Positions 16,798 to 27,116 of a stretch of DNA of 64,000 bases are shown here, piece by piece. The translations under genes were made by a program, and so were the position numbers. This stretch comes from Lysinibacillus xylanilyticus (GTDB lineage Bacteria > Bacillota > Bacilli > Bacillales_A > Planococcaceae). The stretch is taken from the NCBI RefSeq assembly GCF_001183605.1, contig NZ_LFXJ01000010.1, forward strand, positions 62,001 to 126,000, written 5' to 3'. Positions within the stretch are counted from its first letter, which is position 1, and each line of letters opens with the position of its first letter. The notes below the pieces were generated by a model. That model worked only from the letters and a program-made list of their open reading frames with translations, made no database searches and was not told where the DNA came from.

Positions 16798-16930
16798 CAT
16801 ATTTCAGCGGGTGTACAAACATCCGCTGAAATATGTTGCCTCCGGCGGATGTCACGGAAATCGGAAAGGAGTTCTTTGTGCAAGCACAAAGCCGATTCCG
16901 GACGCAATTATGTCGAGGCATAATTGATCA
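16798..16930. repeat. Interspersed repeat copy B, between regulator and operon
   Basis: Contains a palindrome around ATTTCAGCGG, the GCCTCCGGCGGATGTCACGGA module, GTGC-AAGCACAAAGCCGATTCCGGACGC, and the terminal palindrome at 16906-16925. It lacks the nested TCCT hairpin. It lies upstream of both divergent genes, in the area where their promoters and the PucR site should be; the remaining 200 bases to 17133 are AT-rich. Confidence 0.85.
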
Positions 16931-17132
16931 AAGACTATTTCCTTGTTTTCTTATTGATATAGTATTTCCGCTAAAATAAACTGAAATATCTTATTTTAAG
17001 AATCTTTAGTCTATTTTACAATATGTATAAAACAAATGTATAGAATTTTACAGTTTGTCTATTACTTCGTTTCTATGTAACATGTAAAATTTTTGTAAGC
17101 GGTAATCCAATCTATAAAAGAGGTGAACAGAT

Positions 17133-18548
17133 ATGGAGCAACAGACGCAATTACAGAGAGGGTTAAAGAAAAGGCATATGACGATGATCGCTATTGCAGG
17201 GGTTATCGGAGCTGGTCTATTTATGGGGAGTGGCTCAGTGATTAACTTAGCAGGCCCTGGAGCAATATTATCTTATATCTTTGCAGGTATTATCGTTATT
17301 CTTGTCATGCGAATGCTTGGAGAAATGGCAGCCGTCAATCCAACAAGTGGGTCATTTGCGCATTATGCACATGAAGCAATTGGTCCGTGGGCTGGTTTTA
17401 TGATTGGTTGGTTATATTGGTTTTTCTGGGTTGTTGCAATTGCTTTAGAGGCAACGGCAGCAGCTGCGATTATTCAATATTGGTATGATGGAATTCCTTT
17501 ATGGCTACTAAGTCTTATATTAACGGTAGCACTTACTTTAACAAATGTTCTTTCCGTAAAAGCTTTTGGTGAATTTGAATATTGGTTCTCTCTTATTAAG
17601 GTTACAAGTATTATAGTTTTCCTTGGTCTTGGTGCATTTATTATCTTTGGTATCGCACCTAATTTTGATGCTGTAGGTACTACCAATTTAATCGGTGAGG
17701 GTGGCTTTTTACCGAATGGTTTCGGTGCTGTCTTGATGGGGGTAGTCATTGTTATTTTCTCCTTTATGGGTACAGAGATTGTTGCCATTGCAGCAGGAGA
17801 ATCTGACGAACCGTTGGCAGCAGTGACAAAGGCTACAAATTCAATTACTTGGCGTATTTTGATTTTCTACGTTGGATCAATAGCGGTAGTTGTCACATTA
17901 TTACCTTGGCATTCCTCGGATATTTTAACAAGTCCCTATGTAGCAGTATTGGATTATATTGGCATTCCCGCAGCTGCGCAAATCATGAATTTTGTAGTTT
18001 TAACAGCTGTTTTATCGTGCTTAAACTCCGCGCTTTACGCTACATCTCGAATGGTATTTTCTTTAGCGGAGAAGGGGGAGGCCCCAAAAGCATTTTTGAA
18101 ATTAAATAAAAAGGGAGCACCTGTTAATGCCATATTAACAGCGACATTCTTCTCTTATATTGCCGTTATTATGAACTATGTTTCACCAGATAAAGTATTT
18201 ATGTTTTTACTTAGTTCATGTAGTGCAATCACGTTGATTCTTTACTTAATTATTGCTTTTTCACAATTAAAAATGCGACGGAAAATTGAGAAGGAAAATC
18301 CCGAGCTATTAAAAGTGAAAATGTGGTTATTCCCATATTTAACGTATTTCACAATATTGGCTACGACATCATTACTGATCGCTATGTTCTTTATTGAATC
18401 GATGCGTTCACAAATTTTATTTACATGTATTGTAGTTGCAGTCGTGATGATTTTCTATTTAGTTACACAAAGGAAAAAGTCGTCAAACTCAGTAGAGGAT
18501 GCAAATTCTATTTTCCAAAAGGAAGAATTAGATTTTGAACAACAATAG
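17133..18548 (+). CDS. APC family amino acid permease (GabP/AapA-like)
   Basis: 471 aa with 12 predicted membrane helices. The N-terminus (LKKRHMTMIAIAGVIGAGLFMGSG) and the GEMAAVNPTSGSFAHYA segment mark the amino acid transporter family that includes GABA, alanine and aromatic permeases. Next genes are a semialdehyde dehydrogenase and an omega-amino transaminase, so the substrate is probably beta-alanine, GABA or another omega-amino acid. Ribosome binding site GAGGTGAA. First gene of the operon. Confidence 0.93.
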   Translation: MEQQTQLQRGLKKRHMTMIAIAGVIGAGLFMGSGSVINLAGPGAILSYIFAGIIVILVMRMLGEMAAVNPTSGSFAHYAHEAIGPWAGFMIGWLYWFFWVVAIALEATAAAAIIQYWYDGIPLWLLSLILTVALTLTNVLSVKAFGEFEYWFSLIKVTSIIVFLGLGAFIIFGIAPNFDAVGTTNLIGEGGFLPNGFGAVLMGVVIVIFSFMGTEIVAIAAGESDEPLAAVTKATNSITWRILIFYVGSIAVVVTLLPWHSSDILTSPYVAVLDYIGIPAAAQIMNFVVLTAVLSCLNSALYATSRMVFSLAEKGEAPKAFLKLNKKGAPVNAILTATFFSYIAVIMNYVSPDKVFMFLLSSCSAITLILYLIIAFSQLKMRRKIEKENPELLKVKMWLFPYLTYFTILATTSLLIAMFFIESMRSQILFTCIVVAVVMIFYLVTQRKKSSNSVEDANSIFQKEELDFEQQ

Positions 18549-18566
18549 ATGAGGAGTGGGGAAATT

Positions 18567-20096
18567 ATGACAGTTCAGCAAAAAGTGAAAACGCTATCAC
18601 ATTTTATCAATGGTGTTGAAACAGCAGGTACTAGTGGCCGTTACTCGGAAGTTTATAATCCAACAACAGGAGAGGTCATTGCGCAAGTTCCTTTAGCGAC
18701 TAGAGATGAGGTGAAGCAGGCTATCCAGCAAGCGAAGGCAGCTTTCCCTTCATGGAAAAAGACATCGATTGGTAAACGGGTTGAGGTTTTGCACCGTTTC
18801 CGTCAGTTATTAGTTGAAAGACAAGATGAGCTCATCAAAATAATTTGTGAGGAAAGTGGGAAAACGAAGGAAGATGCTAAGGGCGAAATTGTTCGTGGCA
18901 TTGAATCCGTAGATATGGCAATAAGTGCCCCGCAAATGCTGAAAGGGGAATACTCGGTTAATGTAGGTGGCGATATTAATGCCTTTTCTGCAAAAGCCCC
19001 GCTTGGAGTTGTAGCAACAATTGCTCCATTTAATTTCCCTGTCATGGTTCCATTGGCGATTACAAGTATGGCGGTTGCGGTTGGAAATGCAGTTATTTTA
19101 AAGCCGTCTGAGCGCGTACCAATCTCAGCCTTATATTTAAGTAACTTATGGAAAGAGGCAGGACTGCCAGATGGGATTTGGACAGTTGTCAATGGTGATA
19201 AAGAGGCAGTTAATGAACTGCTAGAAAATAAAGAGATACAAGCAATTTCATTTGTTGGATCAACGCCTGTTGCGGAGTATATTTACCAGACAGGGACGAA
19301 GCACAATAAGCGTGTTGCTGCATTTGGTGGTGGGAAGAACTTTATGATTGTCATGCCAGATGTAAACCTAGAGCAAACAGCTAATGCCTTTTTAGGTGCA
19401 GCCTATGGAGCAGCATCCCAGCGTTGTATGGCTATTTCAGGAGCGATTGTTGTTGGGAAAGATACTGAACAACGCTTTACAGAGGTATTGAAGGAGAAAA
19501 TATTAAAATTAAAAGTTGGTCCATATACAGATGATGAGGTAGATTTTGGCCCAGTTATTACGCAACAATCAAAAGATACTATTCTTCGATATATCGAAGA
19601 GGCTATTGAGGAAGGGGCTAATCTTGTAACAGATGGTCGAAATCCGAAAGTATGTGAAACATCGAAAGGCTTCTATCTTGGTCCGACTTTGTTAAATAAT
19701 GTGACTCCAGAGATGACTATTTTTAAAGAGGAGGTTTTTGGTCCTGCTCGTATTGTTGTAGGTGTTGAAACTTTACAAGAAGCTATTGATTTGATTAATG
19801 ATCACGAACTTGGGAATGGTGTCACGATGTTTACGGGTAGCGGTTCGGCAGCGCGTAAATTCCAAGAAGAAATTGAAGTAGGCATGGTAGGCGTTAATGT
19901 TCCGATTCCGATTCCAGTTGGCTATCACAATTTTGGAGGATGGAAGCGATCTAAGTTTGGTGAAGGGCATATGTTTGGACCAGACCAAGCGCGATTCTTT
20001 ACGAAAGCGAAAACGATTTCTGAACGCTGGCCAAATGAAACAGAGGATACAACAAGTTCATTTGCGTTTCCAAGTAATAACGATGTGAATAAGTAA
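18567..20096 (+). CDS. mmsA: CoA-acylating methylmalonate-semialdehyde dehydrogenase
   Basis: 509 aa aldehyde dehydrogenase of the MmsA/IolA group, which turn (methyl)malonate semialdehyde plus CoA and NAD into acetyl- or propionyl-CoA and CO2. Features: TIAPFNFPVMVPL, KPSERVP, FVGSTPVAEYIY, and catalytic Cys C287 in SQRCMAISG, typical of this group. The ATG at 18567 follows GAGGAGTGGGG; it lies 18 bases after the permease stop. With the downstream transaminase it would turn beta-alanine into acetyl-CoA. Confidence 0.9.
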   Translation: MTVQQKVKTLSHFINGVETAGTSGRYSEVYNPTTGEVIAQVPLATRDEVKQAIQQAKAAFPSWKKTSIGKRVEVLHRFRQLLVERQDELIKIICEESGKTKEDAKGEIVRGIESVDMAISAPQMLKGEYSVNVGGDINAFSAKAPLGVVATIAPFNFPVMVPLAITSMAVAVGNAVILKPSERVPISALYLSNLWKEAGLPDGIWTVVNGDKEAVNELLENKEIQAISFVGSTPVAEYIYQTGTKHNKRVAAFGGGKNFMIVMPDVNLEQTANAFLGAAYGAASQRCMAISGAIVVGKDTEQRFTEVLKEKILKLKVGPYTDDEVDFGPVITQQSKDTILRYIEEAIEEGANLVTDGRNPKVCETSKGFYLGPTLLNNVTPEMTIFKEEVFGPARIVVGVETLQEAIDLINDHELGNGVTMFTGSGSAARKFQEEIEVGMVGVNVPIPIPVGYHNFGGWKRSKFGEGHMFGPDQARFFTKAKTISERWPNETEDTTSSFAFPSNNDVNK

Positions 20097-20120
20097 AAAA
20101 ACATAAAGGGGTGTATAGAT

Positions 20121-21479
20121 ATGGTTCAAGTAAATCTTAAAAGTGATATTTTAAAGAAAGATGAACAATATGTATGGCATTCAATGAAACCTTACAATCC
20201 ACAAGCGACATATGTAGTAGAAAAATCAAATGGTGCAAGGATTGTTGATACAGATGGAGTTGAATACATCGATGCAATGGCAGGATTGTGGTGTGTAAAT
20301 GTAGGCTATGGTCGTAAAGAATTAGCAGATGTTGCACATGAGCAGATGATGAAAAATGCATATGCTCCTTTATCGCAAGGACATTTACCAGCAGTTGAAC
20401 TGGCTGAAAAGATTAATGAGATGCTTGGTGGAGACTATGTTATTTTCTTCTCTAATAGTGGGTCAGAGGCTAATGAAACTGCGTTTAAAATTGCACGTCA
20501 GTATCATCAACAAAAAGGGGAAAGCTCTCGCTATAAAATTATTTCTCGCTACCGTGCATATCACGGAAGTTCTTTTGGAGCATTGGCTGCGACAGGGCAA
20601 GCGGAAAGAAAATATAAATATGAACCACTATCTCCTGGTTTTATCCATGTAGCACCACCTGATCAATATCGGGAACATGAAAGTGATACACTTGCCCCAG
20701 CAGATTTAGCAAGCGTCAAGGCTGTAGATAAGACGATGACGTGGGAGCTAAGTGACACTATCGCCGCAATGATTTTAGAGCCAATTATTACAGGTGGGGG
20801 CGTCATCATGCCTCCGGAGAACTATTTAAGGGGTATTGAAGAAGTGTGTAAAAAACATGGAGCTTTAATGATTGTAGACGAAGTAATTTGTGGCTTTGGT
20901 CGAACAGGTAAGCCATTTGGATTTATGAACTACGGTGTAAAACCAGATATTATTACAATGGCAAAAGGAATTACAAGTGCCTATTTACCATTATCAGCTA
21001 CAGCGGTAAAACGGGAAATTTATGAGGCTTTTACCGAGTCTGATGCATACGGTTATTTCCGTCATGTCAATACATTTGGTGGATCACCAGTTGCATGTGC
21101 GGTAGCATTGAAAAATATTGAGATTCTTCAGCAAGAAGCATTATTTGAAAGATCTAGTGAGGTTGGAGCTGCTACTCTGCAAGCACTTCAGCAAGCATTG
21201 AATAATCACCCGAACGTTGGGAATGTTCGAGGCAAAGGTTTATTAATTGGTATCGAGTTAGTGTCAGATAAAACGACGAAGGAGCCTTTACCATTAGATA
21301 AAGTAAATGCTGTTATTGCTGCATGTAAGGAGCAGGGTGTTATTATAGGTAAAAATGGTGCAACTGTTGCAGGCTTTAATAACGTATTAACATTATCTCC
21401 ACCACTTAATATTGTACAAGAGGATCTTGATACAATCGTAAAGGTTGTCATTGATAGTATTCATAAAGTGAAGCTTTAA
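20121..21479 (+). CDS. Class III aminotransferase (omega-amino acid:pyruvate type)
   Basis: 452 aa PLP enzyme. Landmarks: SNSGSEANETAFKIAR, the FDE-like DEVICGFGRTG, and the PLP lysine K282 in MAKGITSAYLPL. The MAGLWCVNVGYGR segment and the substrate range of close relatives point to beta-alanine or other omega-amines with pyruvate as acceptor. Last gene of the operon permease-dehydrogenase-transaminase; terminator follows. Confidence 0.9.
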   Translation: MVQVNLKSDILKKDEQYVWHSMKPYNPQATYVVEKSNGARIVDTDGVEYIDAMAGLWCVNVGYGRKELADVAHEQMMKNAYAPLSQGHLPAVELAEKINEMLGGDYVIFFSNSGSEANETAFKIARQYHQQKGESSRYKIISRYRAYHGSSFGALAATGQAERKYKYEPLSPGFIHVAPPDQYREHESDTLAPADLASVKAVDKTMTWELSDTIAAMILEPIITGGGVIMPPENYLRGIEEVCKKHGALMIVDEVICGFGRTGKPFGFMNYGVKPDIITMAKGITSAYLPLSATAVKREIYEAFTESDAYGYFRHVNTFGGSPVACAVALKNIEILQQEALFERSSEVGAATLQALQQALNNHPNVGNVRGKGLLIGIELVSDKTTKEPLPLDKVNAVIAACKEQGVIIGKNGATVAGFNNVLTLSPPLNIVQEDLDTIVKVVIDSIHKVKL

Positions 21480-21552
21480 CTAGTAGGTTTCATATTAAGG
21501 GTGAGTCTTGTACCTGATGCTTTGCTTTCGGTACATTACTGCCTATATAAAT

Positions 21553-21597
21553 AAAGCTGTCTCAAAAGTTGTAGTAAAAACTTATGAGGCAGCTTTT
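21553..21597 (+). terminator. Terminator of the omega-amino acid operon
   Basis: Stem 21553-21564 with 21585-21596 (one G-U), 20-base loop, five T. Confidence 0.8.
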
Positions 21598-21720
21598 TGA
21601 TTGTCTTATAGCATAAGAAAGGCGAGGCGAACTATGAGTATGAACAAAACTACTCCTGTCAGGAATAATGATAATAAAATTCTCTTTTTAAAAATATTGT
21701 TCATACGAGCCTTCCTTCAC

Positions 21721-22905
21721 CTACTCTTTTGTTGTTTTAAACATGTAGCCGCTATAAGAATTATAAATAATCATCACAATGCCCATTAACATGAAATTTG
21801 ATATGAGGGAACTTCCGCCATAGCTTAAAAACGGCAATGTCATACCTGTTACAGGTAAAAGTCCAATTGTCATACCGACATTTTGTGTAATTTGGAAGGC
21901 TAATAAACTAGAAATACCTGCTCCCATCAGCGTCATAAATGGGTCCTTTGCTTCTACTGTAATGAGGACAATACGGTAAATAACCAAAAATAAAAGAGTA
22001 ATGACGAATGCCGCTCCAATGAACCCGAGCTCTTCAGCAATGTTGGCAAAAATGAAATCTGTATGCTTTTCCACGACATAGACATTATTTTTCATGTAAC
22101 CTTTTCCAGTAAACTGTCCTGAACCAATTGCCGAAAATCCCTGCCTTGTTTGAAAAGAGGAGTCCGGATATTCATGAGGCTGCAACCAGCCATGAATTCG
22201 AGAAATTTGATGCCCTGATAATTTATTTAAAATTTGATCTGTGAAAAAATCATTAAACTTTACATAAAGAATAACCACAACGCTGAGAATAGATACTGGA
22301 ATGGCTGTAAAGGCTATAAGTAATTTCCTTTGTATACCTGAAAAGAAAATCATCGGAACAATCATCGACATATAAAGCATGACCATGCCCGTATCAGGTT
22401 GCTTGTAAACAGCAAGCGTAGGTGGAAGAGCGATAACAGCAATGATTAAGAGAAGTCGCATATCTGTTAAAAAGGTTGGGCGCACATATTTCTCTCGATG
22501 TTCAACAATGACCTTACTGACAACGATTAAAAACGCGAACTTTAAAAACTCTGACGGCTGAATAGATCCCAACACTGGGATTTGGTACCAACGCTTCGCC
22601 TCGTTTACAGTCCGAGCTATACTTTCGGGTGCAATAAATAAGCCAAATGTTAACAAGACCATCGCCCAATAAAATGGCCAGCCAACTTTTTTTAGCTGCT
22701 CAATATCAAGCGTTGCTACTCCATACATAATTAAAAATCCGATTAGGTAATAAAAAAACTGCTTTATAATAAACGAGCTTGCATACTGTTCAAACACCGT
22801 ACTACTGGAATGGACAAAGAGACAACTAATAATACCGAGTAATGACAAGCTAATGACTAAACTTTTATCTAATTTATTGAACTGTAATTTATTAAACTGT
22901 AACAT
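21721..22905 (-). CDS. SEDS family peptidoglycan polymerase (RodA/FtsW/SpoVE type)
   Basis: 394 aa with about ten membrane helices. The RODA signature is clear: WYQIPVLGSIQPSEFLKFAF, GSGQFTGKGY, and HTDFIFANIAEELGFIGA (Asp near residue 285, the catalytic residue of SEDS glycosyltransferases), then LPFLSYGGSS. It polymerises lipid II for elongation, division or spore cortex; which of these cannot be told from sequence, though it most resembles the RodA branch. The N-terminus has a small direct duplication (LQFNK-LQFNK). Ribosome binding site AGGAGG. Confidence 0.9.
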   Translation of the reverse strand: MLQFNKLQFNKLDKSLVISLSLLGIISCLFVHSSSTVFEQYASSFIIKQFFYYLIGFLIMYGVATLDIEQLKKVGWPFYWAMVLLTFGLFIAPESIARTVNEAKRWYQIPVLGSIQPSEFLKFAFLIVVSKVIVEHREKYVRPTFLTDMRLLLIIAVIALPPTLAVYKQPDTGMVMLYMSMIVPMIFFSGIQRKLLIAFTAIPVSILSVVVILYVKFNDFFTDQILNKLSGHQISRIHGWLQPHEYPDSSFQTRQGFSAIGSGQFTGKGYMKNNVYVVEKHTDFIFANIAEELGFIGAAFVITLLFLVIYRIVLITVEAKDPFMTLMGAGISSLLAFQITQNVGMTIGLLPVTGMTLPFLSYGGSSLISNFMLMGIVMIIYNSYSGYMFKTTKE

Positions 22906-23345
22906 TCAAACACCTCCTTTTTTCTGTACTATTAATAGACAACGATAGGAAATGTAGAAGGTTGCGAGATAAATGATTATTATGATTATTATAATTTATA
23001 AACCCATTCTACTATTTTGTCGATTTTCCATTTGATGCTATATGAGTGGATTCGTAAGATTATCAAGATGACGTTTGATTGATTTATGTGCGTAAGCAAA
23101 GCAGTGTGAGGTTACGGGGAAAGTGAAGCTCTCATCATAATGTAGAGGGAATTTCCGAATTGAACTGGTATTCCAGGCATTTAGTGAGGACTAATATCAC
23201 GTTACTCCGAGGGATATATGCGCCTATAATATTAGGAGTAATGGGATTAATTTCACAATTCTTCGTGCAATCTTTACAAAAACATAACACTGGCTTTATA
23301 TCTTCATACTATCATTATTGGTAAGAGTTGGAGAAGGAGCCAAGA
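22906..23345. other. 440-bp gap between rodA-like and chemoreceptor genes
   Basis: Holds the divergent promoters. A 7-bp inverted repeat TTACTCC/GGAGTAA (about 23202-23242) encloses a TATAAT-like element; it could be an operator. I saw no riboswitch and no repeat-family copy. No sigma-D type promoter was obvious for the chemoreceptor. Confidence 0.35.
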
Positions 23346-25019
23346 ATGATGCATTTTTTTCGATACATAATGGTGAAGGACAAGTTACTTATACTGATGA
23401 TCGTTTGTGTACTATCGAATGTATTGCTAGGTATTTTTAGTGTTGATTATTTGCGGAAAATGTCATGGCATGCAAGTGAAAGTTATACAGAAGGGCTTGT
23501 ACCGATCGGATGGTTAAATGAACTAGAGGAATCACAAAGACAATTAGATTATTTAGTGGATTCAGCTGGAGCTTATCAAGAAATGACTGTCATTTTAAAA
23601 AACGCTGAGCAGCCTTTAAATCATTTAGAAAGTCTAGAAATCGATAAAAAGACGAACCATCAGATGAAGAAATTTAAGACCTTACTCGCACAGCAGGTAG
23701 AATTGATCGATAACTATAAGCAATTGAGCCAAAATGAACAACAACAATTTTATGCTCAGTCTTATTTACCTGTAAGTCAGCAAAGTCATTCATTATTAGA
23801 AGAAACTCAAAGCTATTTAGTTCAGAGGGCTAAGGAGCAGCAACAGGCATACCAGAATGATGTGCAGTTTGGGTATTGGTTATTAGGAGGAGTATGTTTT
23901 TTTGTTGTTTTGATAGTAATCTGTATAGGATTTATAGCAACAAAAGCTGTGAATATACCGACACGTCAATTGAAATCATTATTAAAGCGTGCAGAGCAGG
24001 GTGATTTCACAGCGAATGCCAGTTATGTGGCACAGGATGAGCTTGGCGAGGTAGTATTGTCTTACAATCAAATGGTAACTGAGGTGAAAAGACTACTTCA
24101 TACAGTATCGAGTAGTGCACATGAGGTTGAAGAAATGACCGGAAAACTACAGGAATCCTCCGAGCAATCATCTAACACGATACGCAAAATTGCAAAGGAT
24201 GTGCAGTCCATTTCACATTCAACTGCTGCTTCTACCCAAAAATTAGCTTCCAATACGGCATCTCTAGAGGAAGTACTAAATGGTGTGCAAGTAATTTTAG
24301 AAAAAGTACAGGTTGTTGAAAATTTTGCTCATAAAACTGCACGTGATGCAGAAAGTGGTACGGAAATAGTACAGGCAAATTTAACACAAATACAGGCTAT
24401 TAAACATGCAGTTGAAAAATCAAATACAGCCATTTTTAATCTTGTAGAGAGAGCAGCTTCGATCGATCAAATGGTTGAAGTGATTGAAAAAATTACCGCG
24501 CAAACAAACCTCCTAGCCTTAAATGCATCTATTGAGGCTGCTAGAGCAGGGGAGCATGGCAAAGGATTTGCGGTAGTGGCTAATGAAGTTCGCAAGCTTG
24601 CGGAGCAAACGGTTCATTCAACGCAAACGATTACGTCGATTGTGCAAAATATTCATTTAGATTCTAGCTATGCTGTGCAAATGATGGAAGGTGTGTTAGT
24701 CGCAACTGAAAAGGGTGTGCAGGTTACAGGAGATACGGCAACAAACTTCGATCAAATTTTAGAAAAAGTACATACAATTAAACCATATATAATGGAAGTA
24801 TCTGCAACCATTCAAGAAATAGCCAACCATACGAAAAAGGTTAGTGAAGATGCGGTAATGTTAACATCATTTTCTGATACGAATGCAGCATCCACTAAAC
24901 ATGTTGCTACTTTAACAGCCGATCAATTAACCGCACAGCAGCAATTCCATGATTATATTAAAGAGCTACATAAGGTATCAAAAGTTTTACAGGTAGCCGT
25001 AAAGCGTTTCTCAATTTAA
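23346..25019 (+). CDS. Methyl-accepting chemotaxis protein
   Basis: 557 aa. A first membrane helix at about residues 13-32, an outside sensory region of ~145 residues, a second helix at about 177-200, a HAMP domain, and a C-terminal coiled-coil signalling domain with the conserved tip [20 protein letters not shown] at about 380-400. The sensory part is short and probably a four-helix bundle of the HBM/4HB type (acidic, Gln-rich helices). Ligand unknown. The ATG at 23346 follows AAGGAG; an in-frame TTG at 23328 is less likely. Confidence 0.93.
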   Translation: MMHFFRYIMVKDKLLILMIVCVLSNVLLGIFSVDYLRKMSWHASESYTEGLVPIGWLNELEESQRQLDYLVDSAGAYQEMTVILKNAEQPLNHLESLEIDKKTNHQMKKFKTLLAQQVELIDNYKQLSQNEQQQFYAQSYLPVSQQSHSLLEETQSYLVQRAKEQQQAYQNDVQFGYWLLGGVCFFVVLIVICIGFIATKAVNIPTRQLKSLLKRAEQGDFTANASYVAQDELGEVVLSYNQMVTEVKRLLHTVSSSAHEVEEMTGKLQESSEQSSNTIRKIAKDVQSISHSTAASTQKLASNTASLEEVLNGVQVILEKVQVVENFAHKTARDAESGTEIVQANLTQIQAIKHAVEKSNTAIFNLVERAASIDQMVEVIEKITAQTNLLALNASIEAARAGEHGKGFAVVANEVRKLAEQTVHSTQTITSIVQNIHLDSSYAVQMMEGVLVATEKGVQVTGDTATNFDQILEKVHTIKPYIMEVSATIQEIANHTKKVSEDAVMLTSFSDTNAASTKHVATLTADQLTAQQQFHDYIKELHKVSKVLQVAVKRFSI

Positions 25020-25030
25020 TAGGAAATAAC

Positions 25031-25062
25031 GGACCTACTTTGTATACAAAGTAGGTTCTTTG
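25031..25062 (+). terminator. Hairpin after the chemoreceptor gene
   Basis: Perfect palindrome 25033-25056 (12-bp arms with almost no loop in the DNA) followed by a short T-rich stretch. Confidence 0.65.
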
Positions 25063-25081
25063 TTCGACTAGTGTCGAACAA
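25060..25081. promoter_or_regulatory. 9-bp inverted repeat upstream of tdh
   Basis: TTGTTCGAC (25060-25068) and GTCGAACAA (25073-25081). It lies 260 bases before tdh. A second short palindrome (GTACTTT-CAAAAGTAC, about 25299-25315) lies just before the tdh ribosome binding site. Either may be an operator; none is a known regulator site to me. Confidence 0.45.
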
Positions 25082-25342
25082 AAATTAATAACGCTCACAA
25101 ATGTACTTTTGAGACGTACATATGTATTTTATTTATTTTGCTAGCACAATATTTTATAGGTCTCATATACTGATGATAAAGGATTTTACGTTCTGTTTTT
25201 AAAAATTAAAAATATTATGGTTGTATTTTTAATGCGAACAAATTATAATGAATTTCATCAGGAATGTTATTAAATCAATGTTTATTTATATATTATTGTA
25301 CTTTCCAAAAGTACAATTGTTCACAGGTGGAGGTTTGGAGAA

Positions 25343-26296
25343 ATGGAAAAGATAATGGTTACAGGAGCATTAGGTCAAATAGGTTCTGAGCTTGTAGAAA
25401 AACTTCGTAGTATTTATGGAGAGGACAATGTATTAGCAACAGATATCCGGAAGCTTGAGCATTCTAAAGGTCCATTTGAAGTATTGGACGTGACGGATGG
25501 ACAAAGAATGCATGATTTAGCGAAGGATTTTGGTGCAGATACAATGATGCATTTAGCGGCATTATTATCGGCAACAGCAGAAAAAAACCCTTTGCTAGCG
25601 TGGAATTTAAATATGGGTGGTTTAATGAATGCGTTGGAGGTTTCGCGTGAGTTAAGCTTGCAATTTTTTACGCCAAGCTCAATAGGCGCATTCGGTCCAT
25701 CGACACCGAAGGATAATACGCCACAGGATACATTACAGCGTCCAACAACAATGTATGGGGTAAATAAAGTTGCTGGTGAGCTGTTATGTGATTATTATTT
25801 CAATCGTTTTGGTGTAGATACTCGCGGTGTACGCTTCCCAGGGTTAATTTCATACGTAACTCCTCCAGGAGGTGGTACGACAGACTATGCAGTAGAGATC
25901 TTCTATGAGGCGATCAAGCAAGGGAAGTACACATCTTATATTCAAGAAGGTACGTACATGGACATGATGTACATGCCAGATGCATTGCAAGCTATTGTCG
26001 ATTTAATGGAAGCAGATAGTAGCAAACTAATACATCGCAATGCCTTTAATATCACTGCAATGAGCTTCGAGCCATCTGAAATTGCTGAGGAAATTAAAAA
26101 GCATTTGCCACATTTCCGTATGGATTATAATGTAGATCCAGTACGTCAAGCGATAGCAGATAGCTGGCCAAATTCTATAAATATAGAAGCGGCACAAAAA
26201 GAATGGGGCTTTAAAGCACAATATGATCTAGCAAAAATGACAGTTGATATGCTTGATAAATTAAAAATCAAACTACAAACAAAAGCCTGTTCATAA
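25343..26296 (+). CDS. tdh: L-threonine 3-dehydrogenase, short-chain (SDR) type
   Basis: 317 aa extended-SDR protein. NAD site GALGQIG (G8-G14), catalytic Y138 and K142 in TMYGVNK, and the TDH-specific stretch [26 protein letters not shown] plus [10 protein letters not shown]. This type oxidises L-threonine to 2-amino-3-ketobutyrate with NAD and is unrelated to the zinc-type Tdh of Bacillus subtilis. Its product is the substrate of Kbl, encoded at 3749. Ribosome binding site GGAGG. Single gene with its own terminator. Confidence 0.92.
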   Translation: MEKIMVTGALGQIGSELVEKLRSIYGEDNVLATDIRKLEHSKGPFEVLDVTDGQRMHDLAKDFGADTMMHLAALLSATAEKNPLLAWNLNMGGLMNALEVSRELSLQFFTPSSIGAFGPSTPKDNTPQDTLQRPTTMYGVNKVAGELLCDYYFNRFGVDTRGVRFPGLISYVTPPGGGTTDYAVEIFYEAIKQGKYTSYIQEGTYMDMMYMPDALQAIVDLMEADSSKLIHRNAFNITAMSFEPSEIAEEIKKHLPHFRMDYNVDPVRQAIADSWPNSINIEAAQKEWGFKAQYDLAKMTVDMLDKLKIKLQTKACS

Positions 26297-26308
26297 ATAA
26301 TAAATCCC

Positions 26309-26348
26309 AAAAGCGGACGAAGAATTTAGTTTTCTTCGTCCGCTTTTA
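26309..26348 (+). terminator. Terminator of tdh
   Basis: Long stem 26309-26322 with 26334-26347, ending in four T. Confidence 0.85.
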
Positions 26349-26407
26349 GTGTTGGAAAACTAAAGAGTTTTGGAGATGTTTTTAAATACCAGTATGACCC
26401 TTCGGCA

Positions 26408-26457
26408 AGACGTGGTGTTGATTTCCGTTCCGGCTAGGCGCTTTGTAGCTGTCGCTT
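26408..26457. repeat. Fragment of the interspersed repeat (copy C)
   Basis: About 45 bases match the start of copy D at 32135 (GGTTGATTTCCGTTCCG followed by GGCGCTTTGTAGCTGTCGCTT). The rest of the element is missing; it ends at the stop of the next gene. Confidence 0.7.
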
Positions 26458-26988
26458 CTACTTCACCGTTGTGTAGGGTATAACTGAGTTGTTTTCTGAC
26501 ACCGTAGTTAATTGTTCAAGGGTTTTCCATTCAACAATTTTTTCATATTCTTTTCCGTTGATACTAAAACTAATTTTTATTCTTCGTTCACTGTCTTCAT
26601 TTACCTCTTCTCCTAATACTAATTTAAGCGCAATTTTACCATCATCATCTATTTCTAAATCCTTTATATTTTTCAATTCTCCAACATCTGACTCACCGTA
26701 TATCCCTGATGACTTTAATGGGTCTGCACCAAAGAATTCATATTTTATACCATCTTCCTCGTATGTAATAGGCTTTTCGTCTTTTTTTATTAACTTTATA
26801 GATTCTATTGTTACATGTGATTTTCCTGACCAATTAATTGGAACAACCAAATAATAAGTTTCTTCCTTCCAATCAGCGCCAAAGTTACCTAAAAGAAACT
26901 CACCATTTACAGCCTTGTCCTGCTCGTTACAACCTACTACTGAAACCAAACAAAATAAGACACTAAAATATAATAGAAATTTTTTCAT
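26458..26988 (-). CDS. Hypothetical lipoprotein, 176 aa
   Basis: Signal peptide MKKFLLYFSVLFCLVSVVGC with lipobox VVGC (Cys 20), so anchored outside on the membrane. The mature part is mostly beta-strand-like and acidic (EIDDDGKIALKLVLGEE, RRIKISFSINGKEYEKIV) and resembles small immunoglobulin-like lipoproteins of Bacilli, but I do not recognise a family. It stands alone between tdh and a gene relic. Confidence 0.7.
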   Translation of the reverse strand: MKKFLLYFSVLFCLVSVVGCNEQDKAVNGEFLLGNFGADWKEETYYLVVPINWSGKSHVTIESIKLIKKDEKPITYEEDGIKYEFFGADPLKSSGIYGESDVGELKNIKDLEIDDDGKIALKLVLGEEVNEDSERRIKISFSINGKEYEKIVEWKTLEQLTTVSENNSVIPYTTVK

Positions 26989-27116
26989 ATAAACACTCCT
27001 TTAATAAATATTTTACTAATAAAATAATATTATTGTACGACCAAAGGAAAAAATGTGAGAACTAGAATCGGTTTTCGATAACAAGCTTAACCATCTATCT
27101 GCTGGAATGCGGTATT

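Noticed and set aside
16798-16930. Repeat copies considered as insertion-sequence ends or MITEs
   Set aside because: No transposase, no constant terminal inverted repeats with target duplication that I could see; copies are modular and variable, so only the neutral term interspersed repeat is used.
21601-21789. 62-residue plus-strand frame
   Set aside because: Overlaps the end of the rodA-like gene on the other strand, with no family resemblance.
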